From: Limnohabitans sp. B9-3
GTDB taxonomy: Bacteria > Pseudomonadota > Gammaproteobacteria > Burkholderiales > Burkholderiaceae_C
Assembly: GCF_002778325.1 (NCBI RefSeq)
Contig: NZ_NESI01000005.1
Span: 62,001-126,000 of the forward strand
Direction: 5' to 3'
DNA length: 64,000 bases
In this document: one piece after another, positions 1 through 14,798 of the stretch
Numbering within the stretch: position 1 is the stretch's first letter
How the letters are laid out: each line of letters opens with the position of its first letter
Notes under the pieces: model-generated
The model's input: the letters and a program-made list of their open reading frames with translations, nothing else
The model's database searches: none
Told to the model about the DNA's origin: nothing
Translations under genes and position numbers: made by a program

Positions 1-73
1 CACGCAACAAATGACACAGCAGCGCATGGCGGCCTTCCAGCAACAATTGCGCGACAAAGCCAAGGTGGAATAA
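1..73 (+). CDS. C-terminal end of an unidentified protein (possibly a parvulin-type peptidylprolyl isomerase)
   Basis: The window opens inside a reading frame whose codons start at base 2 and which ends at TAA 71-73, followed by a strong terminator. Only 23 residues are visible, ending in QLRDKAKVE. This charged, Gln-rich tail resembles the end of parvulin-like peptidylprolyl isomerases of Comamonadaceae, but that identification rests on general memory of the family and not on a domain. It is read as a real gene end because stop codon and terminator follow closely. Confidence 0.4.
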   Translation, partial: TQQMTQQRMAAFQQQLRDKAKVE

Positions 74-94
74 ACCTCTTGGTTTCACGCAACC

Positions 95-119
95 AGCGGC
101 CTTCGGGCCGCTTTTTTTT
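95..119 (+). terminator. Rho-independent terminator
   Basis: A stem AGCGGCC/GGCCGCT closed by TTCG is followed at once by a run of eight T. It lies 22 bases after the stop codon at 71-73 and before rlhA, so it ends transcription of the truncated first gene. Confidence 0.85.
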
Positions 120-143
120 AGAGATGTTTGAAAGCGCTGCGCC

Positions 144-2156
144 ATGTCTTTGTTGAACCACCAAATTGAGCTGCTAGCCCCTGCGCGGGACGCCGACATC
201 GGCATTGCGGCCATTCACCACGGCGCAGACGCGGTGTACATCGGCGCTCCGGCATTTGGAGCAAGGGCCAGCGCCTCTAACACGCTGCAAGACATTGAGC
301 GCTTGTGCAAGGAAGCGCACCGCTTCAACAGCAAAATCTTTATCACCCTCAACACCATTTTGCGCGACGACGAGCTCGAGGCCGCCCAAAAAATGGCGTG
401 GGATGTCTACCACGCGGGTGCCGACGTGCTCATCGTGCAAGACATGGGCTTGTTGGAGCTGGACTTGCCGCCGATTCAGCTGCACGCCAGTACGCAAACC
501 GACATTCGCACCCCTGAAAAAGCCCGCTTCATGCAAGACGTGGGCTTCTCGCAAATTGTGTTGGCGCGCGAGCTGACGCTTCCCCAAATCAAAGCCATCA
601 GCGATGTGCTCGATGCCGAGCGCTGCAACTTGGAGTTCTTTGTGCATGGCGCTTTGTGCGTGGCCTACAGCGGCCAGTGCTTCATCAGCCACGCCCACAC
701 GGGCCGCAGCGCCAACCGTGGCGACTGCAGCCAAGCCTGCCGACTGCCCTACCACGTCACCGATGCCCAAGGTCGCTTCATCGCGCACGACAAACATGTA
801 CTGTCGATGAAAGACAACAACCAAAGCGAGAACCTTGCTGCCTTGGTCGATGCCGGCGTGCGCAGCTTCAAAATCGAAGGTCGCTACAAAGACATGGCCT
901 ATGTGAAGAACATCACCGGCCACTACCGCGTGTTGATGGACGAGCTGATCGAAGCTCGTCAATACTCGGCCGACCCGGAGCGTCCACCCCTCAGCCGCGC
1001 ATCGAGCGGCAACACCACGCTGTACTTCACGCCCAACCCAGAACAAAACTTCAACCGCGAATTCACCGATTACTTTGTGCAGGGCCGCAAAGAGGACATC
1101 GGCGCGTTTGACTCGCCCAAAAACCCGGGCATCGTGCTGGGCGAAGTGACGGGCACAGGCCCAAACTGGCTTGAAGTACAGCCCTACGACAAAACCGCTG
1201 TGCTGCACAACGGCGACGGCTTGTGCTACTACGACCTGCAAAAAGAACTGGTGGGCGTGGCCATCAACCGCGCAGAAACGACTGCCAAAAAAGGTGTGTG
1301 GCGCTTGTTCCCTAAAGACCCCATCGAAGGTTTTCGTGATTTACGGGCCGGCATGGTCATCAACCGCAACCGCGACATGGACTGGGTGCGTGGCTTAGAG
1401 AAAACATCCAGCGAACGACGTATCGGTGTCTGGGTTGAGTTTTCAGAAACACCCCAAGGCTTTGTGTTGAGTCTGACCGATGAAGACGGCCACACGTCCA
1501 ACGCCACCCTCGCCTGCCAAAAAGAACTCGCCAAAGACGCGGTGCGCAACGACGCCAGCCTGCGCGAGCACTTGAGCAAATTTGGCGCGACATCTTTTGA
1601 AGTGCTCAACCTGCAAGTCAATGCCAGCCAGCCTTGGTTTGTGCCCGCTTCGTCGCTCAACGCCTTGCGCCGAGATGCGGTGGAAAAGTTGGAACTTGCC
1701 CGCCTCAAAGCGTATGCACGCCCCCAGCGCGCCGCAGCCGTTGAGCCGCCGGTGAGTTACCCAGAAGACTCACTCACCTACTTGGCCAACGTGTTCAACC
1801 AAAAAGCGCATGACTTTTACGCCAAACATGGCGTGAAAGTGATTGAAGCCGCGTACGAAAGTCACGAAGAATTGGGCGAGGCCAGCCTAATGATCACCAA
1901 ACACTGCGTGCGCTTCAGCTTGAGCCTGTGCCCCAAACAAGCCAAAGGCGTGACGGGCGTGCAAGGTACGGTCAAGGCCGAGCCGCTCATGCTCATCAAT
2001 GGCAGCGAAAAGCTCACCCTGCGTTTTGATTGCAAGCCCTGCGAAATGCATGTGGTGGGCAAGATGAAGAAATCGGTGCTCAATCAGCGCGTCAAAGAAA
2101 TGACTGAGTCGCCGATGACGTTCTTCAAAACGCGTCCTCAGACCATCTCCAGCTGA
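144..2156 (+). CDS. rlhA: 23S rRNA 5-hydroxycytidine C2501 synthase RlhA (peptidase U32 family)
   Basis: The 670-residue protein has the N-terminal U32 domain (GADAVYIG near residue 28, FVHGALCVAYSGQC near 166-179) and the long C-terminal extension that distinguishes RlhA/YdcP (about 650 residues) from the shorter TrhP/YegQ tRNA hydroxylation protein. Four cysteines, C172, C179, C195 and C199, fit the conserved set thought to hold an iron-sulfur cluster. In E. coli RlhA makes 5-hydroxycytidine at position 2501 of 23S rRNA; that role is transferred from the family. The gene stands alone between a terminator and the convergent toxin gene. The ATG at 144 lacks a strong Shine-Dalgarno, but the N-terminus matches the family. 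Confidence 0.88.
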   Translation: MSLLNHQIELLAPARDADIGIAAIHHGADAVYIGAPAFGARASASNTLQDIERLCKEAHRFNSKIFITLNTILRDDELEAAQKMAWDVYHAGADVLIVQDMGLLELDLPPIQLHASTQTDIRTPEKARFMQDVGFSQIVLARELTLPQIKAISDVLDAERCNLEFFVHGALCVAYSGQCFISHAHTGRSANRGDCSQACRLPYHVTDAQGRFIAHDKHVLSMKDNNQSENLAALVDAGVRSFKIEGRYKDMAYVKNITGHYRVLMDELIEARQYSADPERPPLSRASSGNTTLYFTPNPEQNFNREFTDYFVQGRKEDIGAFDSPKNPGIVLGEVTGTGPNWLEVQPYDKTAVLHNGDGLCYYDLQKELVGVAINRAETTAKKGVWRLFPKDPIEGFRDLRAGMVINRNRDMDWVRGLEKTSSERRIGVWVEFSETPQGFVLSLTDEDGHTSNATLACQKELAKDAVRNDASLREHLSKFGATSFEVLNLQVNASQPWFVPASSLNALRRDAVEKLELARLKAYARPQRAAAVEPPVSYPEDSLTYLANVFNQKAHDFYAKHGVKVIEAAYESHEELGEASLMITKHCVRFSLSLCPKQAKGVTGVQGTVKAEPLMLINGSEKLTLRFDCKPCEMHVVGKMKKSVLNQRVKEMTESPMTFFKTRPQTISS

Positions 2157-2185
2157 TCAAAGCGACGTTGCAAACTCAGATCAAG

Positions 2186-2671
2186 TCAAGAGGACAGCAA
2201 TAAATTCACCAAATATTTACCCCGCGCATCACGGTAAATATCAAAGTCTTTGTCAATCGACACGACATAGCTGATGCCACGCCGCGCCGCTGTTTCAGCG
2301 ATAGACGCATCGGCCAAATCTAAAGGTAAATCCGCAAAGCGCTGGCTGATTTCAAGAACTTTGGCAAGGCTCCAGCTGTCGGGTGCGTCTACTGCCACAC
2401 CCCCTTTGTCGACCCAAGATAAAAAATCAAGTGCAGCACGGTTGTGAATACGCCTTGCCAAAAGTGCACAGACCTCCGTCAAAACAGGCCAAGTGGTAAC
2501 CAAGCAAACCTGCTCGTTCGCTTGCAGCCATGCCACCACGCGCGCGTGCCAGTTATCTGAGCCATTGAACAGGGCTAGCAAGGGTCCGCTGTCTATCAGG
2601 GCTTCACGGGCAGAGGATGTAGCAATGTAGGACGCACTCGCTTCTTCAAGGGGCAGTGAACTGTTCGCCAT
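2186..2671 (-). CDS. PIN-domain ribonuclease toxin (VapC-like)
   Basis: This 161-residue protein carries the acidic PIN-domain set: D27 in ALIDSGP, E66 in VLTEV, D118/D121 in LDLADAS and D140/D142 near the end. PIN toxins are Mg-dependent RNases that cut tRNA or other RNA. The first 24 residues are an unusual extension ahead of the domain. It starts one base after the stop of the upstream antitoxin gene, so the two are translationally linked. The target RNA cannot be told from sequence. Confidence 0.85.
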   Translation of the reverse strand: MANSSLPLEEASASYIATSSAREALIDSGPLLALFNGSDNWHARVVAWLQANEQVCLVTTWPVLTEVCALLARRIHNRAALDFLSWVDKGGVAVDAPDSWSLAKVLEISQRFADLPLDLADASIAETAARRGISYVVSIDKDFDIYRDARGKYLVNLLLSS

Positions 2672-2672
2672 G

Positions 2673-2918
2673 TCAGTGGCGCTTACCGCTCCAAATGTCA
2701 GTCAATTCGGCTTTTCTGTTTTGCGCCAAATTGACAGGCCCTTGGTAAAGGCCAAATTGGTCTTTGCCAAGTCGCCACGCGGACGGTGTTTGTGGCTCAC
2801 GGGCCAAGTACGCAGTCAAGGCATCGCGCATCACCTCGCTCAGGCTGCGGCCTTCTTTGGCACAGCGCTGGCGGAGTGCATTTTCTAAATCAAAAGTGAG
2901 TTTGACTGTGGTGGTCAT
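2673..2918 (-). CDS. Ribbon-helix-helix antitoxin
   Basis: The 81-residue protein begins with a short beta strand (TVKLTFDLE) followed by two helices (LRQRCAKEG, SLSEVMRDALTAYL), the pattern of CopG/RHH DNA-binding antitoxins. The C-terminal half, rich in Trp, Gly and Asn, would wrap the toxin. It is first in the operon with the PIN toxin, preceded by a good ribosome site (AAAAGGAG) and by an inverted repeat over the -10 box, as expected for an autorepressor. The pairing and autoregulation are inferred from the layout. Confidence 0.8.
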   Translation of the reverse strand: MTTTVKLTFDLENALRQRCAKEGRSLSEVMRDALTAYLAREPQTPSAWRLGKDQFGLYQGPVNLAQNRKAELTDIWSGKRH

Positions 2919-2933
2919 AACAAGCTCCTTTTA

Positions 2934-2976
2934 GGGTAATACTGCAATTATTACCCAATGGGTCCCCCTTGATCAA
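2934..2976 (-). promoter_or_regulatory. Promoter and probable operator of the toxin-antitoxin operon
   Basis: On the minus strand TTGATC (2971-2976) and TAATAA (2948-2953) are separated by exactly 17 bases. A perfect 7-base inverted repeat, GGGTAAT at 2934-2940 and ATTACCC at 2950-2956, covers the -10 box and the start region. A second palindrome ACCCAATGGGT (2953-2963) adjoins it. This geometry fits an RHH antitoxin repressing its own promoter. Confidence 0.6.
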
Positions 2977-2983
2977 CCCCTAA

Positions 2984-5900
2984 TTAGCCCACCCACTTGC
3001 GCGCATTGCGCCACATGCGCATCCAAGGGCTAAACGCGTCCACGCCGCCAGAAGCGGCCAAGTCTGTCCAACTCATCTGCACGTTACGGAACACGCGCTC
3101 GGGGTGCGGCATCATGGCTGTGAAGCGACCGTCTGCTGTGGTGACGGATGTCAAACCACCGGCGCTGCCGTTGGGGTTGAAAGGGTAGGCTTCGGTCGCT
3201 GCGCCGTGGTTGTCCACAAAACGCATGGCTGGCAAGGCTTTGGTTGCGTTGCCACGTTGGCTGAAATTTGCAAAGCCTTCGCCGTGCGCCACGGCGATGG
3301 GCAGACGTGCACCGGCCATGCCTGCAAAGAACAGAGACGGTGATTCCAACACTTCCACCATGCTCAAACGCGCTTCAAAGCGCTCGCTTTGGTTGGTGGT
3401 GAAGCGTGGCCAGTGTTCAGCGCCAGGAATGATGTCGGCCAACTCGGCAAACATTTGGCAACCGTTGCACACGCCCAAACCGAAGGTGTCGGTGCGTGCA
3501 AAGAACTGCTGCATTTGCTCAGACAAGACGGGGTTGAACGTGATGCTTCGCGCCCAGCCAATGCCTGCGCCCAAGGTGTCGCCGTAGCTGAAGCCACCAC
3601 ACGCCACCAAGCCTTTGAAGTCTTGCAGCTTGGCGCGTCCTGTTTGCAGATCGGTCATGTGTACGTCGTAGGCATCAAAGCCGGCTTCGGCAAAGGCGTA
3701 GGCCATCTCGATGTGAGAGTTCACGCCCTGCTCGCGCAGCACGGCCACTTTGGGTTTGGCGGCCACGTTGATGAACGGGGCGGCCACGTTGTCGGTGATG
3801 CCTTCGGGCAAATGCACATGCATGCCGGGGTCGTTGGGGTTGCCAGCGGCGGCGTGTTCGGCGTCGGCGCAAGCGGGGTTGTCGCGCTGTTGGCAAATCT
3901 TCCAGCTCACGCTGTCCCACACTTGGTGCAAGTCCGCCAGCTTGGCGGTGAAGACTTCTTTGGTGTCGCGCCACACGCTGATGGCGCCTTTGCCGTGGTC
4001 CAACTGAGCTGATGCGGGACGGGTTTTGCCCACAAAGTGGCTGTGCTTGGACAGGCCATGCTCACGAAGGGTTTGCATCACTTCGTTGCGTTCAGCGGTA
4101 AGCACCTGCAGTACCACGCCCAACTCTTCGTTGAACAAGGCTTGCAGCGTCAGCTCTTCGCGACGGGCGCTCACCTGTGAAACCCAGTTCTTGGTGTCTC
4201 CATATTCGGCGCGGCTGTCGTGGATGCCGTCACCTTCGGTGATGAGCATGTCCACATTCAGCGCCACACCCACTTGGCCAGCAAAAGCCATCTCGCACAC
4301 GGCTGCCATCAAGCCACCGTCGCTGCGGTCGTGGTACGCCAAGATCTTGCCTTGCGCGCGCAAGGCGTTCACGGCATTGACGAGGTTGACCAAGTCTTGT
4401 GCATCGTCAAGGTCTGGCACTTGGTCGCCAGCTTGGTTGAGCACTTGGCCCAAGATACTGCCAGCCATGCGGCGCTTACCCTCGCCCAACTGCACCAACA
4501 CCAAGGTGGTGTCTTCGGTGTTGTTGAGCTGCGGCGTGAGCGTGCCGCGCACATCGGGGATGGACGCAAACGCGCTGATGATCAGGCTCACAGGCGACGT
4601 CACTTTTTGGGTCTCGCCGTTCTCGCTCCATTGCGTACGCATCGACAAACTGTCTTTGCCCACGGGGATGGAAATGCCCAATGTTGGGCACAGCTCTAAG
4701 CCCACGGCTTTCACGGTGTCGTACAACGCAGCGTCTTCACCGGGCTCGCCGCAAGCGGCCATCCAGTTGGCGCTGAGTTTGACGCGCGGCAACTCAAACG
4801 GAGCAGCCAACAAGTTGGTGATGGCCTCTGCCACGGCCATGCGGCCTGAGGCGGGGGCGTCGAGAGACGCGAGCGGCGTGCGCTCGCCCATGCTCATGGC
4901 TTCGCCGGCAAAGCTTTGGTAGTCGGCCAAGGTCACGGCCACGTCGGCCACGGGAACTTGCCACGGGCCCACCATTTGGTCGCGGTGCGTCAGGCCACCC
5001 ACGGCGCGGTCGCCAATGGTGATGAGGAATCGTTTGCTGGCCACGGTGGGGTGGCTCAGCACGTTGATGACGGACTCTTGCAAGCTCACGCCTGTCAAGT
5101 CCATGGGGGCGCTGGTGCGCTCAACGCGTGTGACGTCGCGGTGCATCTTGGGTGGTTTGCCTAGCAGCACGTTCATGGGCATGTTGACGGCAGCCCCCAC
5201 GCTCCCCACTGCGTGTGGGTCACTGCCCCCCGAGGGGGTGCTTAAATGGTGTGCCAACGTTGCATCTTCATTGGCAACGGTGAGATGACGCTCTTCGGTT
5301 GCCACACCCACCACCGCAAACGGGCAACGCTCACGCTCGCAGAAGGCTTTGAATTGTTCCAGCGACTCGGGCGCAATGGCCATCACGTAGCGCTCTTGGC
5401 TTTCGTTCGACCAAATTTCTTTGGGGGCCAAGCCAGATTCTTCGAGGGGTACAGCGCGCAAATCAAAACGTGCGCCACGGCCTGCGTCGTTGGTCAGCTC
5501 AGGAAACGCGTTGGACAAACCTCCCGCGCCCACGTCGTGAATGGCGAGGATGGGGTTGTTCTTGCCTTGCGCCCAGCAATGGTTGATCACCTCTTGTGCA
5601 CGACGCTCAATTTCGGGGTTGCCGCGTTGCACAGAGTCAAAGTCCAGTTCAGCCGCGTTGGTGCCGCTGGCCATCGAGCTGGCGGCGCTGCCACCCATGC
5701 CGATGCGCATGCCGGGGCCTCCGAGTTGAATCAACAAGCTGCCTGCAGGGAACTCAATCTTCTTGGTTTGTTCGCTGTCAATGACGCCCAAGCCACCCGC
5801 AATCATGATGGGCTTGTGGTAGCCGCGGGTCACGCCCGCCACGTCTTGCTCGTACTCTCGGAAGTAGCCGGTCAGGTTGGGACGGCCAAACTCGTTGTTA

Positions 5901-7048
5901 AACGCAGCGCCACCCAAAGGGCCCTCGGTCATGATTTGCAAAGGGCTGGCCATGTGTGAGGGGCGGCCCAAACTTTTGCCATCCGTGCTGCCCCACAGCT
6001 TGGACACCGTAAAGCCAGACATACCCGCCTTGGGCTTAGAGCCTCGGCCGGTAGCGCCTTCGTCGCGAATCTCGCCGCCATTGCCGGTGGAAGCACCGGG
6101 GTAAGGCGAAATGGCGGTTGGGTGGTTGTGAGTTTCGACCTTCATCAAAACATGGTTGGTGGCCGACACTTTGCCGTACTGAGGCAAGTCTTTGCCATTG
6201 TTGGTGGCCAAAAAACGTTCGACGGTGTGGCCTTCCATGATGGAGGCATTGTCCGAATACGCCACCACCGTGTATTGCGGACTGGTTTTTTCGGTGTGGC
6301 GAATCATGCCAAACAGGCTGTGCGATTGCGCTTCGCCGTCAATGGTGAACTCAGCATTGAAAATCTTGTGGCGGCAGTGTTCGCTATTGGCTTGCGCGAA
6401 CATCATCAGCTCCACATCGGTGGGGTTGCGCTTAAGTTGGGTGAAGGCATTCACCAAATACGCAATCTCGTCCTCAGCCAAAGCCAAGCCCCAACGCTTG
6501 TTGGCGTCTTGCAATGCGGCCTCGCCGCCTTGGAGCACATCCACTTGCTCCATCGGTGCAGCGTGCAGTTCGGTGAACAAGCCCAGAGCTTCGTCGCGTG
6601 TGCGCATCACGGACTCGGTCATGCGGTCGTGCAGCACATCGGCAACGGCAGCAAGTTGTTCGGGCGTGAGCGTGGCTTTGCTCAGCAAGCCGTCTTTGAG
6701 TTGAATGTGAAACTCGGTGATGCGCTCAATGCGCTTGAGCTGCAAGCCGCAGTTGTGCGCAATGTCGGTGGCCTTTGATGCCCAAGGCGACACCGTGCCA
6801 AAACGTGGCGTGACCACGAGCAAGGTGCCTGCAGGTGATTTGAGAGCGGGCTCGCCATAAGTGAGCAAGGCAGCCAAAGTTTGCTGCTGTGGGGCGTCCA
6901 ACGCGGCCTCGGTCGCAGCCAAATGCACAAAACGCGCGCTCAAGCCTTTGATTTGCGGAGAAATCGCCGCCAAACGGGGCAAAAGCTGTTGAACACGGAA
7001 ATCGCTGAGGGCGTTGCCGCCTTCGAAAATGCTGAGGTGCAGGGACAC
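2984..7048 (-). CDS. purL: Phosphoribosylformylglycinamidine synthase (PurL, large single-chain type)
   Basis: The 1354-residue enzyme makes FGAM from FGAR, glutamine and ATP, the fourth step of purine synthesis. It has the N-terminal PurS-like part, the two AIRS-type halves ([28 protein letters not shown]) and a C-terminal glutamine amidotransferase with nucleophile Cys in LGVCNGCQM and the His-Glu pair in PHPERVF. It is about 60 residues longer than E. coli PurL; about 20 of these are a repeat-encoded insertion near 5193-5245. The start is GTG at 7048, with only a weak ribosome site. It is divergent from map. Confidence 0.97.
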   Translation of the reverse strand: MSLHLSIFEGGNALSDFRVQQLLPRLAAISPQIKGLSARFVHLAATEAALDAPQQQTLAALLTYGEPALKSPAGTLLVVTPRFGTVSPWASKATDIAHNCGLQLKRIERITEFHIQLKDGLLSKATLTPEQLAAVADVLHDRMTESVMRTRDEALGLFTELHAAPMEQVDVLQGGEAALQDANKRWGLALAEDEIAYLVNAFTQLKRNPTDVELMMFAQANSEHCRHKIFNAEFTIDGEAQSHSLFGMIRHTEKTSPQYTVVAYSDNASIMEGHTVERFLATNNGKDLPQYGKVSATNHVLMKVETHNHPTAISPYPGASTGNGGEIRDEGATGRGSKPKAGMSGFTVSKLWGSTDGKSLGRPSHMASPLQIMTEGPLGGAAFNNEFGRPNLTGYFREYEQDVAGVTRGYHKPIMIAGGLGVIDSEQTKKIEFPAGSLLIQLGGPGMRIGMGGSAASSMASGTNAAELDFDSVQRGNPEIERRAQEVINHCWAQGKNNPILAIHDVGAGGLSNAFPELTNDAGRGARFDLRAVPLEESGLAPKEIWSNESQERYVMAIAPESLEQFKAFCERERCPFAVVGVATEERHLTVANEDATLAHHLSTPSGGSDPHAVGSVGAAVNMPMNVLLGKPPKMHRDVTRVERTSAPMDLTGVSLQESVINVLSHPTVASKRFLITIGDRAVGGLTHRDQMVGPWQVPVADVAVTLADYQSFAGEAMSMGERTPLASLDAPASGRMAVAEAITNLLAAPFELPRVKLSANWMAACGEPGEDAALYDTVKAVGLELCPTLGISIPVGKDSLSMRTQWSENGETQKVTSPVSLIISAFASIPDVRGTLTPQLNNTEDTTLVLVQLGEGKRRMAGSILGQVLNQAGDQVPDLDDAQDLVNLVNAVNALRAQGKILAYHDRSDGGLMAAVCEMAFAGQVGVALNVDMLITEGDGIHDSRAEYGDTKNWVSQVSARREELTLQALFNEELGVVLQVLTAERNEVMQTLREHGLSKHSHFVGKTRPASAQLDHGKGAISVWRDTKEVFTAKLADLHQVWDSVSWKICQQRDNPACADAEHAAAGNPNDPGMHVHLPEGITDNVAAPFINVAAKPKVAVLREQGVNSHIEMAYAFAEAGFDAYDVHMTDLQTGRAKLQDFKGLVACGGFSYGDTLGAGIGWARSITFNPVLSEQMQQFFARTDTFGLGVCNGCQMFAELADIIPGAEHWPRFTTNQSERFEARLSMVEVLESPSLFFAGMAGARLPIAVAHGEGFANFSQRGNATKALPAMRFVDNHGAATEAYPFNPNGSAGGLTSVTTADGRFTAMMPHPERVFRNVQMSWTDLAASGGVDAFSPWMRMWRNARKWVG
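5193..5245. repeat. GC-rich palindromic repeat element inside purL
   Basis: The stretch GCCCCCACGCTCCCCACTGC, then GTGTGGGTCACTGCC and CCCCGAGGGGGTGC, contains the short palindromes CCCCCGAGGGGG and CCCACTGCGTGTGGG. It has the look of the intergenic palindromic repeats abundant in Comamonadaceae (from memory). Here it is read in frame within purL as [19 protein letters not shown], placed in the linker before [13 protein letters not shown]. coli PurL has about 20 fewer residues at this point. Confidence 0.6.
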
Positions 7049-7204
7049 GAGGGAGCCTTGAGAAAAAGACAGAAATCGAATTGAGTCGGGCCGCTGACTG
7101 GGGCTGATCGACGATTATTGGATTTTACGTGGCTAGGACGGTTCATCTGTACACAAAATCTACCCGCAAAAAGGTGTTTCAGCGTGAATGGGATAATCAC
7201 AACC

Positions 7205-8017
7205 ATGACCATCTCCATCAAAGACGCCCAAGGCGCACAAGGCATGCGTATCGCGGGCAAACTGGCCTCTGAAGTTCTCGACTTCCTCACCCCGCACGTG
7301 GTGCCAGGCGTGACCACCAACCAACTCGACCAGCTGGCACACGACTACATCACCCAAGTTCAACAGGCTATTCCAGCACCGTTGAACTACGACCCGTCGG
7401 GCAAGAACCCCTACCCCAAATCCATCTGCACCTCAATTAATCATCAGGTTTGTCACGGCATTCCCAATGACAAGCCGCTGAAAAAAGGTGATGTGGTGAA
7501 CATCGACATCACTGTCATCAAAAACGGCTGGCATGGCGACACCAGCCGCATGTTCTCGGTGGGCGATGTATCCATCGCGGCCAAGCGTTTGTCAAAGTTG
7601 ACCTATGAAGCCATGTGGCACGGCATCGTCAAAGTCAAGCCAGGTGCACGATTGGGTGACATCGGCTTTGCGATTCAACGTTTTGCCGAAGGTCACGGCT
7701 TCTCGGTGGTGCGCGAATTTTGTGGCCACGGCATAGGCCAAGTTTTCCACGAAGAGCCGCAAGTGCTGCATTACGGCAAAGCTGGCACTGGCGAAACGCT
7801 CCTAGAAGGCATGACCTTCACCATCGAACCCATGATCAACGCAGGTAAGAAAGACATCAAAGAGTTGGGCGATGGCTGGACCATCGTCACGCGCGACCAC
7901 TCCTTGTCAGCCCAGTGGGAACACACCATTCTCGTCACACCCACGGGCTACGAAGTGTTGACTCTCTCTGAAGGCAGCCCCGCACTGCCCGACTTCGTCA
8001 CCACCACCTGCTGCTAA
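7205..8017 (+). CDS. map: Methionine aminopeptidase type I
   Basis: The 270-residue enzyme removes the initiator methionine from new proteins. All metal ligands are visible: D101 (NIDIT), D112 (GDTS), H175 (GHGIG), E208 (TIEP) and E239 (WEHT), plus H80 of NHQVCHG. The open frame runs 29 codons further upstream, but the ATG at 7205 gives the family's usual N-terminus. A GATAAT box lies 7 bases before this ATG and no ribosome site is seen, so a leaderless or nearly leaderless message is possible. It is followed 9 bases later by glnD. Confidence 0.95.
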   Translation: MTISIKDAQGAQGMRIAGKLASEVLDFLTPHVVPGVTTNQLDQLAHDYITQVQQAIPAPLNYDPSGKNPYPKSICTSINHQVCHGIPNDKPLKKGDVVNIDITVIKNGWHGDTSRMFSVGDVSIAAKRLSKLTYEAMWHGIVKVKPGARLGDIGFAIQRFAEGHGFSVVREFCGHGIGQVFHEEPQVLHYGKAGTGETLLEGMTFTIEPMINAGKKDIKELGDGWTIVTRDHSLSAQWEHTILVTPTGYEVLTLSEGSPALPDFVTTTCC

Positions 8018-8026
8018 AAAATCGCT

Positions 8027-10623
8027 ATGAACGCCTTGGCTAACCTCTACAGGAAGGACAAGGCTGCTTTGCTGCTTGACGCGTCCAACCGCTCCACCGC
8101 TACCCGCAGCGTTCGCAGTTTGCTGCACAAGCTATGTGGCTTGACCGACGACACCCTACGGAAACTTTGGCAAGACGCAGGCTTTGACAATTCGCTGTGT
8201 TTGGCTGCCGTAGGCGGCTATGGTCGTGGCGAGTTGTACCCCTATTCAGATGTCGATGTGCTGCTGTTGCTGCCCGAAGGTGTGTCACCGGAGCAAGACG
8301 AGGTGCTCAAAGCCAAGATTGAAGCCTTCATCGGCAGTTGTTGGGACACGGGCTTAGAAATTGGCTCCAGCGTGCGCAACGTGGACGACTGCATCCATGA
8401 GTCGTCGGCCGACATCACCGTGCAAACTTCCCTGTTGGAAGCTCGTTTGATCGTGGGCAGCGCAACGCTTTTCAACACGTTTCAAACACGTTTTGATCAG
8501 GCCATGGACCCGCAGGCCTTCTTTGTGGCCAAGACCTTAGAGCTGCGACAGCGCCACACCAAGTTTGAAAACACGCCCTACTCGCTAGAACCCAATGCCA
8601 AAGAGTCACCCGGTGGGTTGCGCGATTTGCAGGTCATTTTGTGGGTGGCCAAAGCAGCTGGGCTGGGCAGCAGTTGGGACGAGTTGGCCAGCAAAGGCTT
8701 GGCCACGCCGTTTGAAGCACGCCAACTCAAGCGCAACGAAGCCACATTGGCCCTCATTCGCACCCGTTTGCACTTGGCGGCCAAGCGCCGCGAAGACCGC
8801 CTTGTGTTTGACCTGCAACACGCCGTCGCGCAAAGCTTGGGACTGGGCGTGCAAGAGGACGGCAGCTTAAATGCCCGAGTGGCCAGCGAAGCGTTGATGA
8901 AGCGCTATTACTGGGCGGCCAAAGCGGTCACGCAGCTGAATCAAATCTTGCTGCTCAACATCGAAGAACGCATTCATCCGTCAGGCCATGAACCACGGCG
9001 TATCAACGAACGATTTGCCGACAAAGCGGGCATGCTCGAAGTCACCAGCGACGACTTGTACCAGCGCGATCCCCATGCCATTTTGGAAACCTTCTGGTTG
9101 TTCGAGTCCACGGTCGGCATCAACGGTTTATCGGCCCGCACCTTGCGCGCTTTGTACAACGCACGCAGCGTGATGGACGCCAAATTCCGAGCCGACCCCT
9201 TCAACCGCGCCATGTTCATGCGTATTTTGCAAGCACCCAGCGGCATGACACATGCCATGCGGCTGATGAACCAAACTTCTGTACTTGGTCGCTATTTGTG
9301 GGCATTCCGGCGTATCGTGGGTCAAATGCAGCACGACTTGTTCCACGTTTACACCGTGGACCAACACATTTTGATGGTGCTGCGCAACGCACGCCGCTTC
9401 TTCTTGGCCGAGCATGCCCACGAGTATCCGTTTTGCTCGCAACTGGCAGCGGGTTGGGATAAGCCTTGGATTTTGTTTGCTGCTGCTTTGTTCCACGACA
9501 TTGCCAAAGGCCGTGGCGGTGACCATTCACAGCTCGGACGCGGCGAGGTGCGCAAGTTTTGCCGAGACCATGGTATTGACAAAGCCGACGCCCAGCTCAT
9601 TGAGTTTTTGGTGGCAGAACACTTGACCATGAGTCACATCGCGCAAAAGCAAGATTTGAGCGACCCCGACATCATCCAAGCCTTTGCCCAACGTGTGGGC
9701 AACGAGCGCAACTTGACCGCGCTGTATCTGCTGACCGTCGCCGACATTCGCGGTACCAGTCCCAAAGTATGGAACGCGTGGAAAGGTAAGTTGCTCGAAG
9801 ACTTGTACCGCTACACCCTGCGCGCTTTGGGTGGCCGCGCCCCTGATGCTGACGCTGAAGTGGAAGCCCGCAAGCGCGAAGCCCTGACCATGTTGGCGCT
9901 TTACGCCCTGCCCTTTGAGGCACACAAAGACTTGTGGAACACCTTGGACGTAGGCTACTTCATGCGTCACGATGCCTCCGACATTGCTTGGCACACCCGC
10001 CAACTGTCACGAGGCTTGTTCAACGCCAAGAAAGAAGACCGATCCATGGGGGTAACCGTGCGTGCCCGTTTGTCACCCGTCGGCGAAGGTTTGCAGGTGA
10101 TGGTGTACTCGCCTGATCAGGCCGACCTGTTTGCGCGCATTTGCGGCTACTTTGACCAAGCCAGCTTCAACATCTTGGATGCCAAAGTGCACACTGCCTC
10201 CAATGGCTTCGCGCTTGACACCTTTCAAGTGGTGACCTCGCTGACCCATGAGCATTACCGTGATCTCATCAACATGGTGGAGAGCGGTTTGACGGAAGCG
10301 CTTCAAGCGGCCAAACCGTTGCCCTCAGTGGGACGTGGTCGCGTGTCGCGCCGTGTGAAAAGTTTCCCAATCGCGCCGCGTGTGTCCTTGCAACCTGATG
10401 AGCGTGCCCAAAAGTGGGTGCTCAGCATCTCGGCCAGCGACCATGTGGGCCTGCTGTACAGCGTGGCCCGCGTTCTAGCCAATCACAACGTGAACTTGTT
10501 GCTGGCCAAAATCAGCACCTTGGGCGAGCGCGTGGAGGACACTTTTTTGATCGACGGCGCCGAGTTGCAACAAAACAAAGCGCAGTTGGCGATTGAGACG
10601 GAGTTGTTGACGGCGTTGGGGGC

Positions 10624-10627
<4 letters not shown>
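8027..10627 (+). CDS. glnD: Bifunctional PII uridylyltransferase/uridylyl-removing enzyme
   Basis: GlnD (866 residues) senses glutamine and adds or removes UMP on PII proteins, controlling nitrogen metabolism. It has the nucleotidyltransferase motif [15 protein letters not shown] near residues 63-77, a central HD hydrolase domain ([13 protein letters not shown] near 490) and two C-terminal ACT domains (from about 675 and 785). It lies 9 bases after map and ends convergent with def, the two stops overlapping by 4 bases with no terminator between them. Confidence 0.96.
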
Positions 10628-14782
<4,155 letters not shown>

Positions 14783-14798
14783 GCTGATGTTTAAAGGT

